A stretch of 64,000 bases of DNA, taken from the NCBI RefSeq assembly GCF_901933205.1, contig NC_044572.1, positions 61,228,965-61,292,964 of the forward strand, in the 5' to 3' direction. Of the stretch, positions 13,816 through 24,545 are shown in pieces. Source of the DNA: Camarhynchus parvulus. Taxonomy: Eukaryota; Chordata; Aves; Passeriformes; Thraupidae. Position numbers and translations under genes: made by a program. The first letter of the stretch is position 1. Each line of letters opens with the position of its first letter. The notes beneath the pieces are model-generated. The model saw nothing but the letters and a program-made list of their open reading frames with translations, did not search any database and was not told the DNA's origin.

Positions 13816-16800
13816 GGCACACACAAACCACCATTCCACCTATGGTACAAGATGAAACCTTCTCTGTGCATAATTTTGTACTTTTTACATACTTATCTGC
13901 TTACACTCAGGTAGCACCCAAAAAGTCAGAACCCTATTGTCAACCTCAGTGGACTGCACCAATATAATTGCTGGGCCAACAGATAAGGTTTTTACTTCCA
14001 GACCTGAAATTTGCCAGATGACACCTCCTAAATTGAAGGTCTAGGAAGGAGGAAAGCAAGCAAGTCTACATGTCAATTTGTTTCTGAAAAACATTTTAAA
14101 GGCAAACTTGAAAGCTAAGTTTTTAGACAGTGTAGCACACTCACCCCATGGAGAAGTATTTCACTCTAAAATTACATCTGTACTTTGAAATGTGTAAAAA
14201 ATATAAAATCCTACAGTGCATATTCAGTGGCTTGCAAAAAAAAAAAAGTATCTGTTACTGCACTCTAATTTTAGTATGATTTTATAACTAACGGGTAGAA
14301 CCAAAATTAAGACAAAGTTATATTCAGAGAGAACTAGTAGAGTGGACCAATGAGCCTGACATGACATATAAGAATTAGACTCTTGCAGTGCATGGTGTGC
14401 ACCAATGAGTCCTAAACCAGGGACCTTTAATGTCACCTTAATTAACAAGGAAGGAAGTTTGCCAATGAGTTCCTTCACCCGCCCCCCTCTTCTGGCACTA
14501 AGTTATGCAATATGCAACAACCTTTGAACCAACAGCTGTACAACAAGCAAAAAAACCCAAACCAGAATAGCATGGTTAAGACGAGAATGTCTTTCAAGAA
14601 GTTCATTAATGAAAATTACTTTTAGAATCTATGCATACATAACCAGCAGACATACCACAACTCAGGGCAGGAATGCTGGAGCTGAAGCAATAAAGGCTAA
14701 GCAAACATCTCTTGCTGTCCAGATGCCCAATATAACTTATTTTTACCAAAAATAGTTCTTTACATGTTTTCTAAAAGTTTTCACAGATTCTTGCAAAACA
14801 CCTAGTGGCTCACAAGGTCTATGTGACAGGATCGTACCATTTCATTGTAAAAATAAAGAAATGAAAGCCAAAATAATAGCAGCCTCTGCTTTAAACAGTG
14901 ATTTGTCCATATAAAGCTCCAGATACCAAGGACTCAACATGTGCAATACTGCAAGCATGCATCACAGGAAACACCCCACATCTTCTGAAAAATCAGTTTC
15001 TAGACCCTTGAAGTGAGGCACCTAAATATGCCACCAGCCTTACAGAGTGGACACTTCTGGGCCTAAATGCAGCCACATACAAGTTCGAAGAATCTTGAAA
15101 GTAGCTGGAAGTGATCAAATTAAGTCTCCTACTCAAAGAAAGCAATGAAACGGAATACTGGTTTTACTTTTAGAGGAATAAAGAAAAGCTGTATTTGCCC
15201 ACATAACTCAGCACACTCACAGAAAAGATGCCAGCTGATTCTGAGAAGGTGATCTTTAATGCTCCATTTTGCCTTCCTAGCTTAGTCCTAGGCCAAAGAG
15301 CTTGGACACGAAACACCTGAGAGCTGCAGGGCATGCATGTGCAGCAGTGCCAGAGTTAGCATGTTAGTTTTCACACTGTCACAGGTCAGGTCAACAACTG
15401 CCCACGTTCATAAAGTGGGACAGGAGACTCATGACACACACCATTAACCTTAGGCAAGCTCAGTTTGCAAACAGCACATTTGCTATGCATTCATGTATGT
15501 ATAAAAGGGATGCTAAAAGCCATGAAGTAGTACTCTCTAACCACACAGCAGAGGCCATTTTCATTAAGCTCTGGCTTAATCAACACCTAGTCAAGCTCCC
15601 GCCTTCTCCCTTTACAGGTCTTGCAGATGCAAATATTTACCACAGGCTATGTTGAGCTCACAAGGCATTAAGAACTCCATGAATGCCACTAGATCCAGTA
15701 AATAGCAGCAGGATCCAAGCAGACAGCATAGTACTTCAAGAGACACCCATGCCAGGCATAGCACTTCCAAGTGTGGTTTTGGACCAACTTACTTGAGGAA
15801 AACAGAAGTTAAATAGTTCCTTTTTAAAGATGTGATATATTGGGCAATTTTGCCAAGCCCATCTTCAAACAGAACTGAAATTGAAACAGAATCCAAATAC
15901 CTCACCAGCAGCACCTCCAGCACTGCAGCAGCCCCATCCCAGAGGCATGGGCAGCCTCCCTCCCAGTGCCCACCACTTCTCCCAGGGAACATGATGGGGG
16001 CTTCTTCTCCCCAGAATTACTGTTCTGTGCACAACCCTGGTCTTGAAAAGTAAAGCAGGAAGTGATTAACTCTGTCAGCCAAAACAAAAGCCTGAAGTCC
16101 AACTCAGTCATTTGTAAGGATGGAGTTACCTCCATATATACACACTCAGGGCTGCCAGCTGCAAATGGGATTATTTGCAGAGACTCTAAAACCTGGAGAT
16201 TTAGTTACTCCAAGAGCTTTCCATCTGCTGAAGCCCCACACTGGGCCAGGCTGGATCTTCATTACCACCACTGGTGCAAGAAACCCACTGGAACTGAAGT
16301 CAGAGTCTCCAACTCATCCTTGTCAGGCGGTTCCCCCACAAACCAGGACTGAAGCCTGAGCCACCTTCCCACCCCTGCACACCACCAGCAGGAGCAGCCC
16401 TGCCACCAGAGCCACGGCCATCAGCCAAGCAGACACCTTCAGAAGTGAGGCCTGAAAGACACCATACTTGAAGCTACCAAGAAAAGCTCCTATCTTCATT
16501 TCACCAATCTCATTCTTGGTGCTCTGAACAGGAGGGATGGGCTGAATTTCCCTCCCACAACCACATCAGGCCTACTGGCCTGCACAGGACTGGGCTCCAA
16601 AGAGGAGTGGTGCTACTTCACTTTCCTTTTTGCATCTCATAATGAGCTATTCCCACAGCAGCCATGCCTACTCATCCCCTCTGTCTCACACCTCCCACTC
16701 CCCTCCCCAGGGCCAGGTTAAGACATCATGAAATTAGCTGGGTCTGAAAGGGTCTCTGCAAAGTGAGTTTACCACGTGTTCCGAACATCCTTCAAAGCTG

Positions 16801-19800
16801 CCAGTCCATATAAGTTTCACAAGTAAAAACTCACAATTACAGAAGACACACTTGGTTTCACACCCATGTGGTTCCTTCACAAAAGGACACCTTTAGCTTC
16901 ACATTAATGGCTTTCATTTCAGGAGAAATGAATTGTCTGACACTCTTCAGAATGAAGAAGACATCTGAGGACATAAGATAATTTATCATAAACTGTGCAG
17001 AAAAACATATCAGAAAATCATTTTTCCCTACCACAATATCTAGGATCACCCAAGAACACTATAGACAGCAAGTTCAAACTGAAAAAAAACCCAAAAAGCA
17101 ATGCAAGAAACAAAGAAAACAGTGTGTTCCTTTCATGCAAAATAGCTAAATCATGGCTAGAACTAGTTGCTACCTAAGGTCAGAAACAGAAATACAGCTA
17201 GATTCAAACAGGGATCACAAAAATCACCAGCCACTGGAAGCTATAAAACCCACTGTAACCCCTGACCAAGAAGGTGCTCTCTTGAAGCATGAAGGGCTTT
17301 CCTGTGCAAGCCTCTTTCCCTGTGCTCTTTCCTGAAACACTTGCCACAGTCATAGTCAGAGAAGTAGTGGGGAAACCCTTCATCTTGCAAAATATACAGC
17401 TGTTCCTGAATTCAAAGATTATTCTCCTTGTAAATGCTTGCACATACTCACAGATAAGCACACAGCAAAAATTAACAGAACAGCACCAACACACCTGGAA
17501 TAAAATGAGGGGAAACAAAATGCCTGTATTTGCTCAACCAGGTGGAACATCTTCACAGAAGAATAAACAGGACACAAAGTGACCCCTACCCAGATTTTGG
17601 TACGCAGACTGGTGGTGCAAGCAAAATACACTCACAGAAAGAACTATAAGACCAACATGATAAAATGGAGGCTTGCTGGGACAATTTAACACCTCTGTAC
17701 CACTGCACGGGCAAGTTCCTGTCTCCTTCCTTCTCACTCATCCCATCTTGGGCCCAAGATGCCCACCAGACCTAGTGCTCAGACCCAGCTCTTCTACCTT
17801 GTTAAAACAGAAAAAAAAAAAAACCAACCTGCCAGCACAGCCAGATGCTCCCCAGGCCCAGTAGGAGGGGAAGAACCTTGTCTGGCCATAGGCAGAGCAA
17901 AGGAGATGATCTAGAGGAGACAGTGAGGGACAAGCAAGCCTACTCCTTCCCGCAACAGTAAAGCCTTTGAGCAGCTCAGCTGCCCATGGAACCCTGCCAA
18001 AAGCCCTTATCATCGTCATGGGGCTACCATACTCAGAAGCTCTGGTGCAGATGGAGCCACACCGGCACAGCTGGACTCTGCATGAGGATAGCAAAGCCAT
18101 CAGCAAGCTACAGCCTCTTCCTGTAGGGTTTTAGTAGGATGCCCACTTTTCACAAGATGTTTGTCAGCGTAGTTAGGGCAATCATGATTTGTACTTCTTT
18201 GAACCTGCCTCAGACAGCTGCACCCAAAGGACCATGTGGTACCTCCTGGGGCTCAGAAACACTGTGTTGCTGGAGGAGAGGGATCTGAACCAAAGAAAAT
18301 CCCTTAAATGCTAGTCAAAAAGCAAAGGTCCCAGACTCATGCTAACATTCATTTCTACCAACACAAAACATCAGGCAAAGAAAACAGGTCTGAATATGAA
18401 GACACCTGTGTCCTCACATGCAAACCTTTTAACTGCTGCAAAATAAAGAAAAGCTACTAGGTAAACTGCCTGCTTCTTTATGTGACTTACATGTTCTTCT
18501 CCCATACCCTAAATCCTTGTTCACTATTTATGTCTTATTTGGCTTGCTCCTTTACATAACACCTAGGAGAAAGACTGAGTTACCCCATTTTTCTCCCCTT
18601 CCAGCTGCATCTTGCTGAGAAGAAGGGAGGAAGGAAGAGGTACTTTCTAAACCAGCAGAAAAATAAGAGAGGTACTAAGTATTCAGCTTGGAAATGTAAA
18701 TCCTCCCGCCCCCTTCTGAAGTATGCCGAACTAGCCTCTCCACAGCTCATGTCATCTAAAGGCCACAGGAGTTCTCTAAAGATATTGTTGTTAAGAGGAT
18801 TTAGCCCCTTTTAAAAAGGACTTAACATGTGGGTGGTGTCTCCATTTAAGCATTTTCTCATGGCTAAGAAAATGGCCCTCTTCTTAAAGGCTTATCTTTA
18901 TAGCCCAAAGACAGTAAGAAATTCTCTACTATTAGAATTAGAAACATTTTGAGCAGCTTGCTTTTAGAGCAAGCCCATTTCTCAGTACAGGGTAGTGCAA
19001 ATGGTAGTGACTTTCTCACACCAAGTGAGAAGGCAACACCAGTGAGAATGCTTTTGGGGTACCTCATCCATTAATTTCTCCTGCATTCTCATGAGGATCC
19101 AAGTCAATTCACAAACTCACTGACACTAAAACAGCATGGTGTCACAACTCTTATGCCATATCCCTGGCCACTACTTTCTCTTGATGGTCCCTGGCACTTC
19201 CCAGACCTGCCATTAGCTGGTTCAACCTGCTTGCCCAGCAGAAAACCTTTATTTATTTAGGTCAGGGTTAATTTTCCATCCTGGGAAGCCAGAGATTCCA
19301 GAAGGGAAAAGGCACCAGGCCCCAGCAGGGTGCAGGAGAACATGGGAGGATGCAGGACCACTGGCCCCTTGCCACAGCACTGACCCTGTCTCCAGAGGCT
19401 CAGGCTCTCCCGAGGGGAGCAAGCTGATGGCTGTTTTGCAAGGGTTAAATTCCTCATTACTGCTGGTGTTTAAGCCATAGCAGGGGTTCAGATCCACCTG
19501 GTAACACTTTCTATTAACTCCCCAGGAATCCTGCAAAAGCCCCTCAAGCTAAAAGGGCAGGCAGGCTGGGTCACAGCCTCCCAGAGCCAGGGCTCTCCAG
19601 GGCACGAGGGCCCAGTTAGCAACCCTCAGGCACAGGAGCTGCCACAGAGCAAGGAAATGGCTTTGGACACTATGGAGACGCTTGCTTGGGACATGGAAGA
19701 GTGTGCAAATGCTCCTCAGTGTGGGGCTGGAGAGGCCTGTTGTTACGGACTAGGCCATTTTTCAAGGCTTTTCCAGCAGTGTTACACATGCACAAGCACA

Positions 19801-21319
19801 GATAAAAGAACTACCAAATTCCCAAGGGGAAGCAGCTTATTTGGGCCAAAGAACCTTTTCCATTTGCTTGTGTAGCTGAACACCTCCCTGCACAGCCTAA
19901 ACTATACTGCTGCACTGACTCTTTTTCAGTCATACCATAGTTTATATTTGGAAGTGATGGGTGGGTTGCCAGTGCAGTTACATCTGCAAGGCAAGAGTAT
20001 TTTCATAATCCCAACCAGTGCAGGTGTGCTGGCCAAATTTTAGACTTACCTCTACAGTCTTTTGCATAGCAGGGCCTTGTTTTCAGCTGAGGGTCTTGGA
20101 CTCCATCCACTACTTGCAACTCAATAATCAAGAGCTAATTTATATTGGTGCTACTTGCCTAAGCTCACTGCCTCAGCTACCCAGCATTTTCTCATTCCTT
20201 TCACCAGTCCCTAACACTAGTTTGTCAAAAATACTCTGCTAGGAAAAAAGGGCAGAACACCCTCACCTCCCAGTCCCAGAAAATCCTCCATGACTTTTGA
20301 GGAAAGCTACTTGGAAGCCACAGACCAGAAAAGACAGGATAGTGTCCCTGCCAAGCAGTTTGGGGTGCAGAAAGTCAAGGCAGAGCACTAGGGTTCCTCA
20401 GCCTGACTTCCCAAAAGATGGGTCTGCGGCAAACCAGCACAGCTCCAAGAAGGGCACATGCATGAGCACGGCTCTCAGGATGCACAGCCCCTTTCCTGGT
20501 GTGTGCCATGGATAGTTTATCACCCTGGGAGGGTGCCGGCCAGCAGCTGTAGATACTGCTGGCCTGACCACTCTCTTCCTCTGCCATCCCACATCCCTCC
20601 CCAAAGTTGATATGGGGGCTGAGGGTATACAACAAACTCGTCACTTGTGTGGGGACTTCTCTGCAGGCAGAGGCCAAAATCACTTTCCCCAATTCCAAAC
20701 CTTTAAGGTAAAAACAAGCCTTCCCAAGTTTGTAAGGCCAGGAGTTCCTCCCAGAGGCGAGCACCATCCAAAAAGAAAAAAAAAATGCACTCAAATCATA
20801 CATACAGGACCCATTAATGAGAAATTTTAGGACTTCCTATGACATCAACATCCCTCCCACAAAGCTAAAAAAGCCTGTATAATTTTTTTCCCAGAATCAT
20901 CATGTAACATATGCTCCTCTTTATATTCACTTACCACCACCTTCTAGGAATCAACCTTCACATAGGACAGTCAAATATTTACAAAGTGGCCTGAAGTAGC
21001 CTGCTTGACACTGAGTGCTATTAGGATATGATAAAGACCAAGAGCATAAAAAAAAAAAATCTATTCTCTTTTACAGCAAAGATGCCTATTTTTAAATGTA
21101 AAAAAAAAAATTAATTTTTGAAAAAGCTTTGGATGGGATTTGATGAGCCTTGAAACTTCCACCACCAGATCGGCAACCAACACCTGCAGAAACCCACACA
21201 CGAGGCAGCTCATGACATCCTCACGGGCCTCCCGGCTGCCCCCAAAGCTCTTCCAGAAGTATTTCAGAATTACAGCACCATCCCATACCTGGACCATCAC
21301 CGACCAGATGCAGGGAAAA
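13816..21319. other. E2F3 intron 1, proximal part, no recognisable gene
   Basis: AT-rich intron between the CR1 pair and the CpG island. Several short poly-A tracts (for example near 17810, 20780, 21045 and 21100) and no recognised exon. Confidence 0.55.
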
Positions 21320-21696
21320 GGGGGCGGGGGAAAGGAGTGCTAAACCCCCTTTTGCCCTGGCAGGGGCGCACCGGGGCGTGAGGTGGGAAGGAGTTGAGCA
21401 ATCCCACGCCGCGGGGCGGGGGTCGCGGAGCCCGGGGGGGCAGGTGAGCCCCTCCCCCCCAGCCCCGGCGGCGGGGATGCCCCGCGCCCTCCCCCGCTCT
21501 CCAACTCAGCGGAGCCCGCGAGGGCCAAGCGCGCACCCGAAATCGGCGAGGACAAAGAAAACCCCACGAGTGGGGGAGGCGGAATTTTTTTTTTTTTTTG
21601 AAGGTGGGGGGGGCGTAAATTTTAAGCAGGGGGTATGAATTGTAAAGCGGGGGGAGAGGAGGCTTGGTGCTCGCCGCCGCCCCACGAGTCACTGAC

Positions 21697-21711
21697 CTGC
21701 TGCAGGGGCAT
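21697..21711 (-). CDS. E2F3: E2F3 alternative first coding exon, isoform E2F3b (MPLQQ)
   Basis: Reading leftward from 21711 the minus strand gives ATG CCC CTG CAG CAG, then a strong donor CAG|GTCAGT with GT at 21696-21695. The short isoform E2F3b is known to begin MPLQQ(Q) and then join AKRRLELG, which is shared with E2F3a. Five codons alone would prove nothing. The exon lies 525 bp downstream of the E2F3a donor, in the same CpG island, on the same strand, in the same phase (0), and with a near-consensus donor, so the call is well supported. Human E2F3b is remembered as MPLQQQ; here the third Q may come from exon 2 or be absent. E2F3b lacks the E2F3a N-terminus and has its own promoter inside E2F3a intron 1. 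Confidence 0.82.
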
Positions 21712-21776
21712 TTCGGAGAGCGGCGGGGGCCGGGGGCAGCCGGCCGGCGGTCGGGCTGTCCCAGGCCAGAGGGAGG

Positions 21777-21804
21777 GAGGAGGAGGAGGAGGAGGAGGAA
21801 GCGG
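21777..21804. repeat. GGA trinucleotide run in the E2F3b leader region
   Basis: A purine run of GGA/GAG units lies about 66-93 bp upstream of the E2F3b ATG. In an E2F3b transcript it would read as CCU repeats. It is likely to be length-polymorphic. Confidence 0.7.
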
Positions 21805-21855
21805 CGTCCCCCTCCCCGCCCGCCCCGGCTCCCAGTCACAGCCGCGGCCTCCGCG

Positions 21856-21873
21856 CACGTGTGCCAGACGTCA
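21856..21873 (-). promoter_or_regulatory. E2F3: E-box and CRE-like site upstream of E2F3b
   Basis: CACGTG, the canonical Myc/USF E-box, is at 21856-21861, and TGACGTC (minus strand), one base short of a full palindromic CRE, is at 21867-21873. Both are about 145-160 bp upstream of the E2F3b ATG, inside E2F3a intron 1, where the E2F3b promoter should be. Myc regulation of the E2F3 locus is described in mammals; binding here is inferred. Confidence 0.5.
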
Positions 21874-21999
21874 CCGGCGGCTCCGGGGGTGAAGCGGAGA
21901 CACCGGCGGGGCACGGCCCGGCCCGGCCCCCCGCCCCGGGGCCCTTCCCCGCCGCCGGCTGCTCGCTCTTTGCACCCGTGCGGCGGGACATGGCGGGGG

Positions 22000-22058
22000 A
22001 TTATTATTTTCCCCCCCGCCCTTTTTTTTTCCTTTTTCTCCCCCTTCTCCTTTTCAAT
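22000..22058. repeat. Polypyrimidine/polypurine tract between the E2F3 first exons
   Basis: The plus strand is almost purely C and T for roughly 55 bases (long C runs, a T run, then CTCCCCCTTCTCC). In the E2F3a primary transcript it is a polypurine tract about 200 bases into intron 1. Such tracts can form triplex DNA; any effect is inferred. Confidence 0.55.
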
Positions 22059-22235
22059 AAGACCCGGCAGCGGGGGTTGGGAAGGAGGCAGGAAAGTTTA
22101 TTGCAACAAAGCGCTGCCTCCGCCTTTCCTGCCCTCCCCCCGCACCCCGCCCGCCCCCCGGGTCCGGCCGGCGGCGGGATCCCCCCCCGTCCCCTTCACC
22201 CTCCCCTCGGGGACGGGGGGAAAACACAAAATTAC

Positions 22236-22562
22236 CGGGGGGCGGCCTCCGCCTCCGGCGAGAGCGGGCTGCAGCAGCGCCGTCCTGCCGGCGGGTCCGT
22301 GGGGGGTGCAGTACAGCGAGCTGCCAGCGGGCTGGCCCCCATCCGCCGCCGGGGCAAAGGCACCGGGAGCCTGGGAAGCGGCGGCGGCGGAGGAGGAGGA
22401 GACAACACAGGGCGCCCCCGCCACGGCGCCGGTGCTGCGGATCTGGATGAAGGTGCCGGCGGCAAAGCGGGCCGGGAAGCCGGCGGGGGCTGCTCTGGAG
22501 TCCGTGGACGGTGCGGGCGGCGGCGCTGCTGCCGGGGCCGAAGGCTGGAGTCCCCTTCTCAT
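22236..22562 (-). CDS. E2F3: E2F3 first coding exon, isoform E2F3a (partial gene)
   Basis: E2F3 is an activator E2F that binds DNA with a DP partner, drives G1/S genes and is held in check by RB. This exon encodes only the N-terminus, 109 codons, from an ATG read leftward from 22562 to a CCG codon at 22236-22238, followed by a GT donor at 22235-22234. Recognition rests on residues 34-43 (AAGTFIQIRS, like the AxPGTYIQI segment of mammalian E2F3), residues 81-91 (SSLYCTPHGPA, like SLLYTTPHGPS) and the final GGGGRPP, which stands where human E2F3a has a glycine run and PP just before AKRRLELG of exon 2. The start is chosen because MRRGLQPS resembles the human MRKGIQPA; the frame stays open further upstream with another ATG at 22922. 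The DNA-binding, dimerisation and RB-binding regions are in later exons outside the window. Identity is very likely; the exact N-terminus is less sure. Confidence 0.88.
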
Positions 22563-22875
22563 CCTTCCCTCCGGGTCTGTCCCCGCAGCCGCGTCTCCTC
22601 CTCCCCCCCGTCCCTCCTCCCCCCCAGGCCTTCCCAGCTCCTTTCCTCCTCGATGCCGAGGCCCCGCGCAAAATACTGGGGGCTGCGGGTGCCGGGGGGG
22701 CCCCGGCTGCAGGATGCGGGGCGCCGGGGGGGGACGGAGGCGGCGGGGCGGGCAGATGCGGCGGATGGAGCGGGGCCGCTCCCGCTGTGTGGGGCCGGCT
22801 GGAAAATGGCTCCAGGAAGCGGCGGCTGCTGACAATGAATGAAGGGAAAGGAGACGGGTTACGCGCCAAGGGCCT

Positions 22876-22898
22876 CCCGCGAAACTCGGATTTCCCGC
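22876..22898 (-). promoter_or_regulatory. E2F3: Pair of E2F binding sites upstream of E2F3a
   Basis: Two E2F consensus matches lie six bases apart: CCCGCGAAA at 22876-22884 (TTTCGCGGG on the other strand) and TTTCCCGC at 22891-22898. They face in opposite directions and sit about 315-335 bp upstream of the E2F3a ATG. Mammalian E2F3a is known to be induced by E2F activity at G1/S, so these are good candidates for autoregulation. Function is inferred from motif and position only. Confidence 0.7.
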
Positions 22899-22914
22899 CC
22901 TCTTTTCAAACCAA

Positions 22915-22922
22915 ATTTGCAT
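22915..22922 (-). promoter_or_regulatory. Octamer motif, proximal
   Basis: ATTTGCAT (ATGCAAAT on the minus strand) is an exact match to the POU/Oct octamer. It lies 17 bases beyond the E2F pair on the side away from the gene. A second exact copy lies at 23052-23059. Exact octamers are not expected by chance in such GC-rich DNA. Confidence 0.5.
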
Positions 22923-22963
22923 GTCCCCGCCCCCGGGGCGCGCCCCGCCCGCCTCACCGCCTC

Positions 22964-23075
22964 ATTGGCCCCCGCCGACCTCCGCGCCGTCCAACGGGGG
23001 GGGGGCGCCTCCCCGCTCCTCCGCCTTCCCATTGGCCCGGGCGCGGCCGCGATTTGCATTCGGCGCGGCGATTGG
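22964..23075 (-). promoter_or_regulatory. E2F3: Three inverted CCAAT boxes upstream of E2F3a
   Basis: ATTGG, which reads CCAAT on the coding strand of E2F3, occurs at 22964-22968, 23031-23035 and 23071-23075. Each is embedded in GC-rich flanks (for example CATTGGCCC and GATTGGCTGC), typical of NF-Y sites. Multiple phased CCAAT boxes are a common feature of TATA-less cell-cycle promoters. Confidence 0.6.
23052..23059 (-). promoter_or_regulatory. Octamer motif, distal
   Basis: A second exact ATTTGCAT lies between two inverted CCAAT boxes (23031 and 23071). The clustering of octamer and CCAAT recalls S-phase histone promoters. Confidence 0.5.
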
Positions 23076-23724
23076 CTGCGGGGGCGAGGCTGGGGGATTC
23101 CCCCTGCGCGCGGCCGGGATCCCGGTTCGCCGGCTCGCTGACAGTGACAGCTGCTCCCGCACGGAGTGTCCGGCCCGCCCCGGGCACCGCCCCGGGCCCG
23201 CCCCGGGCCCGCCCCGGCACCCGCACCCACACCGACCCCGCCGGGCTCCCCTCGGCGCGGGGGGCATGCGGCGAGCGCCGCTCCGCAGCCCTCGGAAGGC
23301 TCTGGCCCGCCCGGTGGGCGCGATCGCTGCCGCTGCTGCCGCCGCGGAGCTGCCCGGAGGTGCCGGTTCCCGCGCGGCAGCTCCGCGGCTCGGGAGGGGT
23401 CAGCTGAGTTCTCGCCCCGGTTTGCTCGGACAGGCACCGGCCTGCGCTAGCGGGGAAGTTCTAGGGAGCCTTTTAAAGGCGTCCCGGAGCGGGATGTCAC
23501 CTCCGATAGCTGGAGAACGGCTTTTCCGCTTTCTTCGTGCGCCTGCATCCACAAATTTTCAAATCAGCTCACCCGAAGCACTTTACTTATTTTTCTCCCC
23601 AAAAAGTAAGCGATTAGCAAAACACCCCTTTCCATCATGGTCTGTATTACCTCCAAGAGATAAAACAGTGGAAGTATGCCCACTAGCTCTTTCCAGTTCC
23701 CTTCACTTACTAAATGCCCCCTTA

Positions 23725-23840
23725 GGATCATAGAATCGTTAAGGAATGGAAAAGATCTCCAAGATAATTCAGTCCAACATTCGGCCGAACACCACCCTAC
23801 CCCCTGAATTCACGCTGCGTTGCCAACAGGCCCCTTTAAT
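23725..23840 (-). mobile_element. Short CR1 3' fragment
   Basis: GGATCATAGAATCG, then AAAAGATCTCCAAGATAA and CAGTCCAACATT, is a CR1 3' terminus in minus orientation just beyond the E2F3 CpG island. The right boundary is blurred. Confidence 0.75.
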
Positions 23841-24224
23841 TTATTAAATGCCCCACCCTGCACAGCACCCACCGGCCCTGGCCCATTTTCTCATGTTTTA
23901 TTTCCAGACACACCTTTCCCTCAACGAGTGCTGCCAGCAGACAGCGTGTGCAGGCGGCCACTGCTGAGTCAGGCAGATAAGGATTCTTTTGCTTGGGAGT
24001 CTTCCGTGTTTCCATCTCTAGCAGGTACATGACCAAGTGAGTTGTTCTATCAAATGCTCAGCCCTGCCTAAAGGTTCTTCTGGTCTGACCCCAGGTCAAT
24101 CAGAGTAGATGGCTAATATGCAATTCGGTTGCATATTAAATAAGGGCATCTTCCATTCTGGGCATGTTTTCCATCAAAGGAATAAATACTGCTCTGTTTG
24201 GCACTGAAAAAGCCTTGATTAACC

Positions 24225-24545
24225 TACTGGATGCAATTTTGGGCACTACACCTTAGGAAAGATACCACATGGAGAGAATCCATAGAAAAATGGGCAAGAA
24301 AACCTGGTCAGAAATACGTGTCCTTCTTTGTAGAAGAAGAAACCTTTGTAGATTGGCTTTTGTTTTGTCACAGGGAAAAGTAGGGGAAGAGGAGATGATA
24401 GTGGTGACCTGATACAAAAAAGGTGACAGAAGATGGCTCTTCCTCTATGGAGAGGGTAACAAACTTTTTAGGAAATATTAAATTTAATCTAGACAATTGA
24501 GGATCAGTGAATTTTGTGGTAAGGAAATCCTACAGTAGCTTACCA
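24225..24545 (+). mobile_element. Probable old CR1/L3-like LINE fragment
   Basis: Phrases such as GCAATTTTGGGCACTACACC, GAGAGAATCCATAGAAAAATGGG, GGTGACCTGATACAAAA and a later AATTTAATCTAGACAATTGAGG follow, in order, the 3' portion of CR1-type ORF2 read in plus orientation. The copy is heavily diverged, with indels and no open frame, so the family is only tentative. Confidence 0.4.

Larger units (their letters stand above)
21320..23450. promoter_or_regulatory. E2F3: CpG island covering both E2F3 promoters
   Basis: From about 21.3 to 23.45 kb the sequence changes sharply from AT-rich to very GC-rich with dense CpG, long G or C runs and GC boxes. It holds both E2F3 first exons and must hold their transcription starts. 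Many open reading frames in this stretch, on both strands, exist only because stop codons are rare in such GC-rich DNA. No TATA box was seen at a convincing position. The right end (23.1-23.45 kb) remains CpG-rich well beyond the E2F3a start, which leaves room for divergent non-coding transcription rightward, but nothing in the sequence proves it. Confidence 0.9.

Noticed and set aside
1..21696. E2F3 exon 2 and later exons
   Set aside because: Searched by eye for coding of AKRRLELG, TKKFIQLL, RRIYDITNVLEGI and the C-terminal DLFDAYDLE on the minus strand; none seen, so intron 1 probably extends past the window start. An alignment would settle it.
21297..23733. Many long open frames (up to 392 codons) on both strands in the E2F3 CpG island
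   Set aside because: They reflect the lack of stop codons in very GC-rich DNA. Only the minus-strand frame containing GTFIQI and LYCTPHGP, and the MPLQQ exon, resemble known protein.
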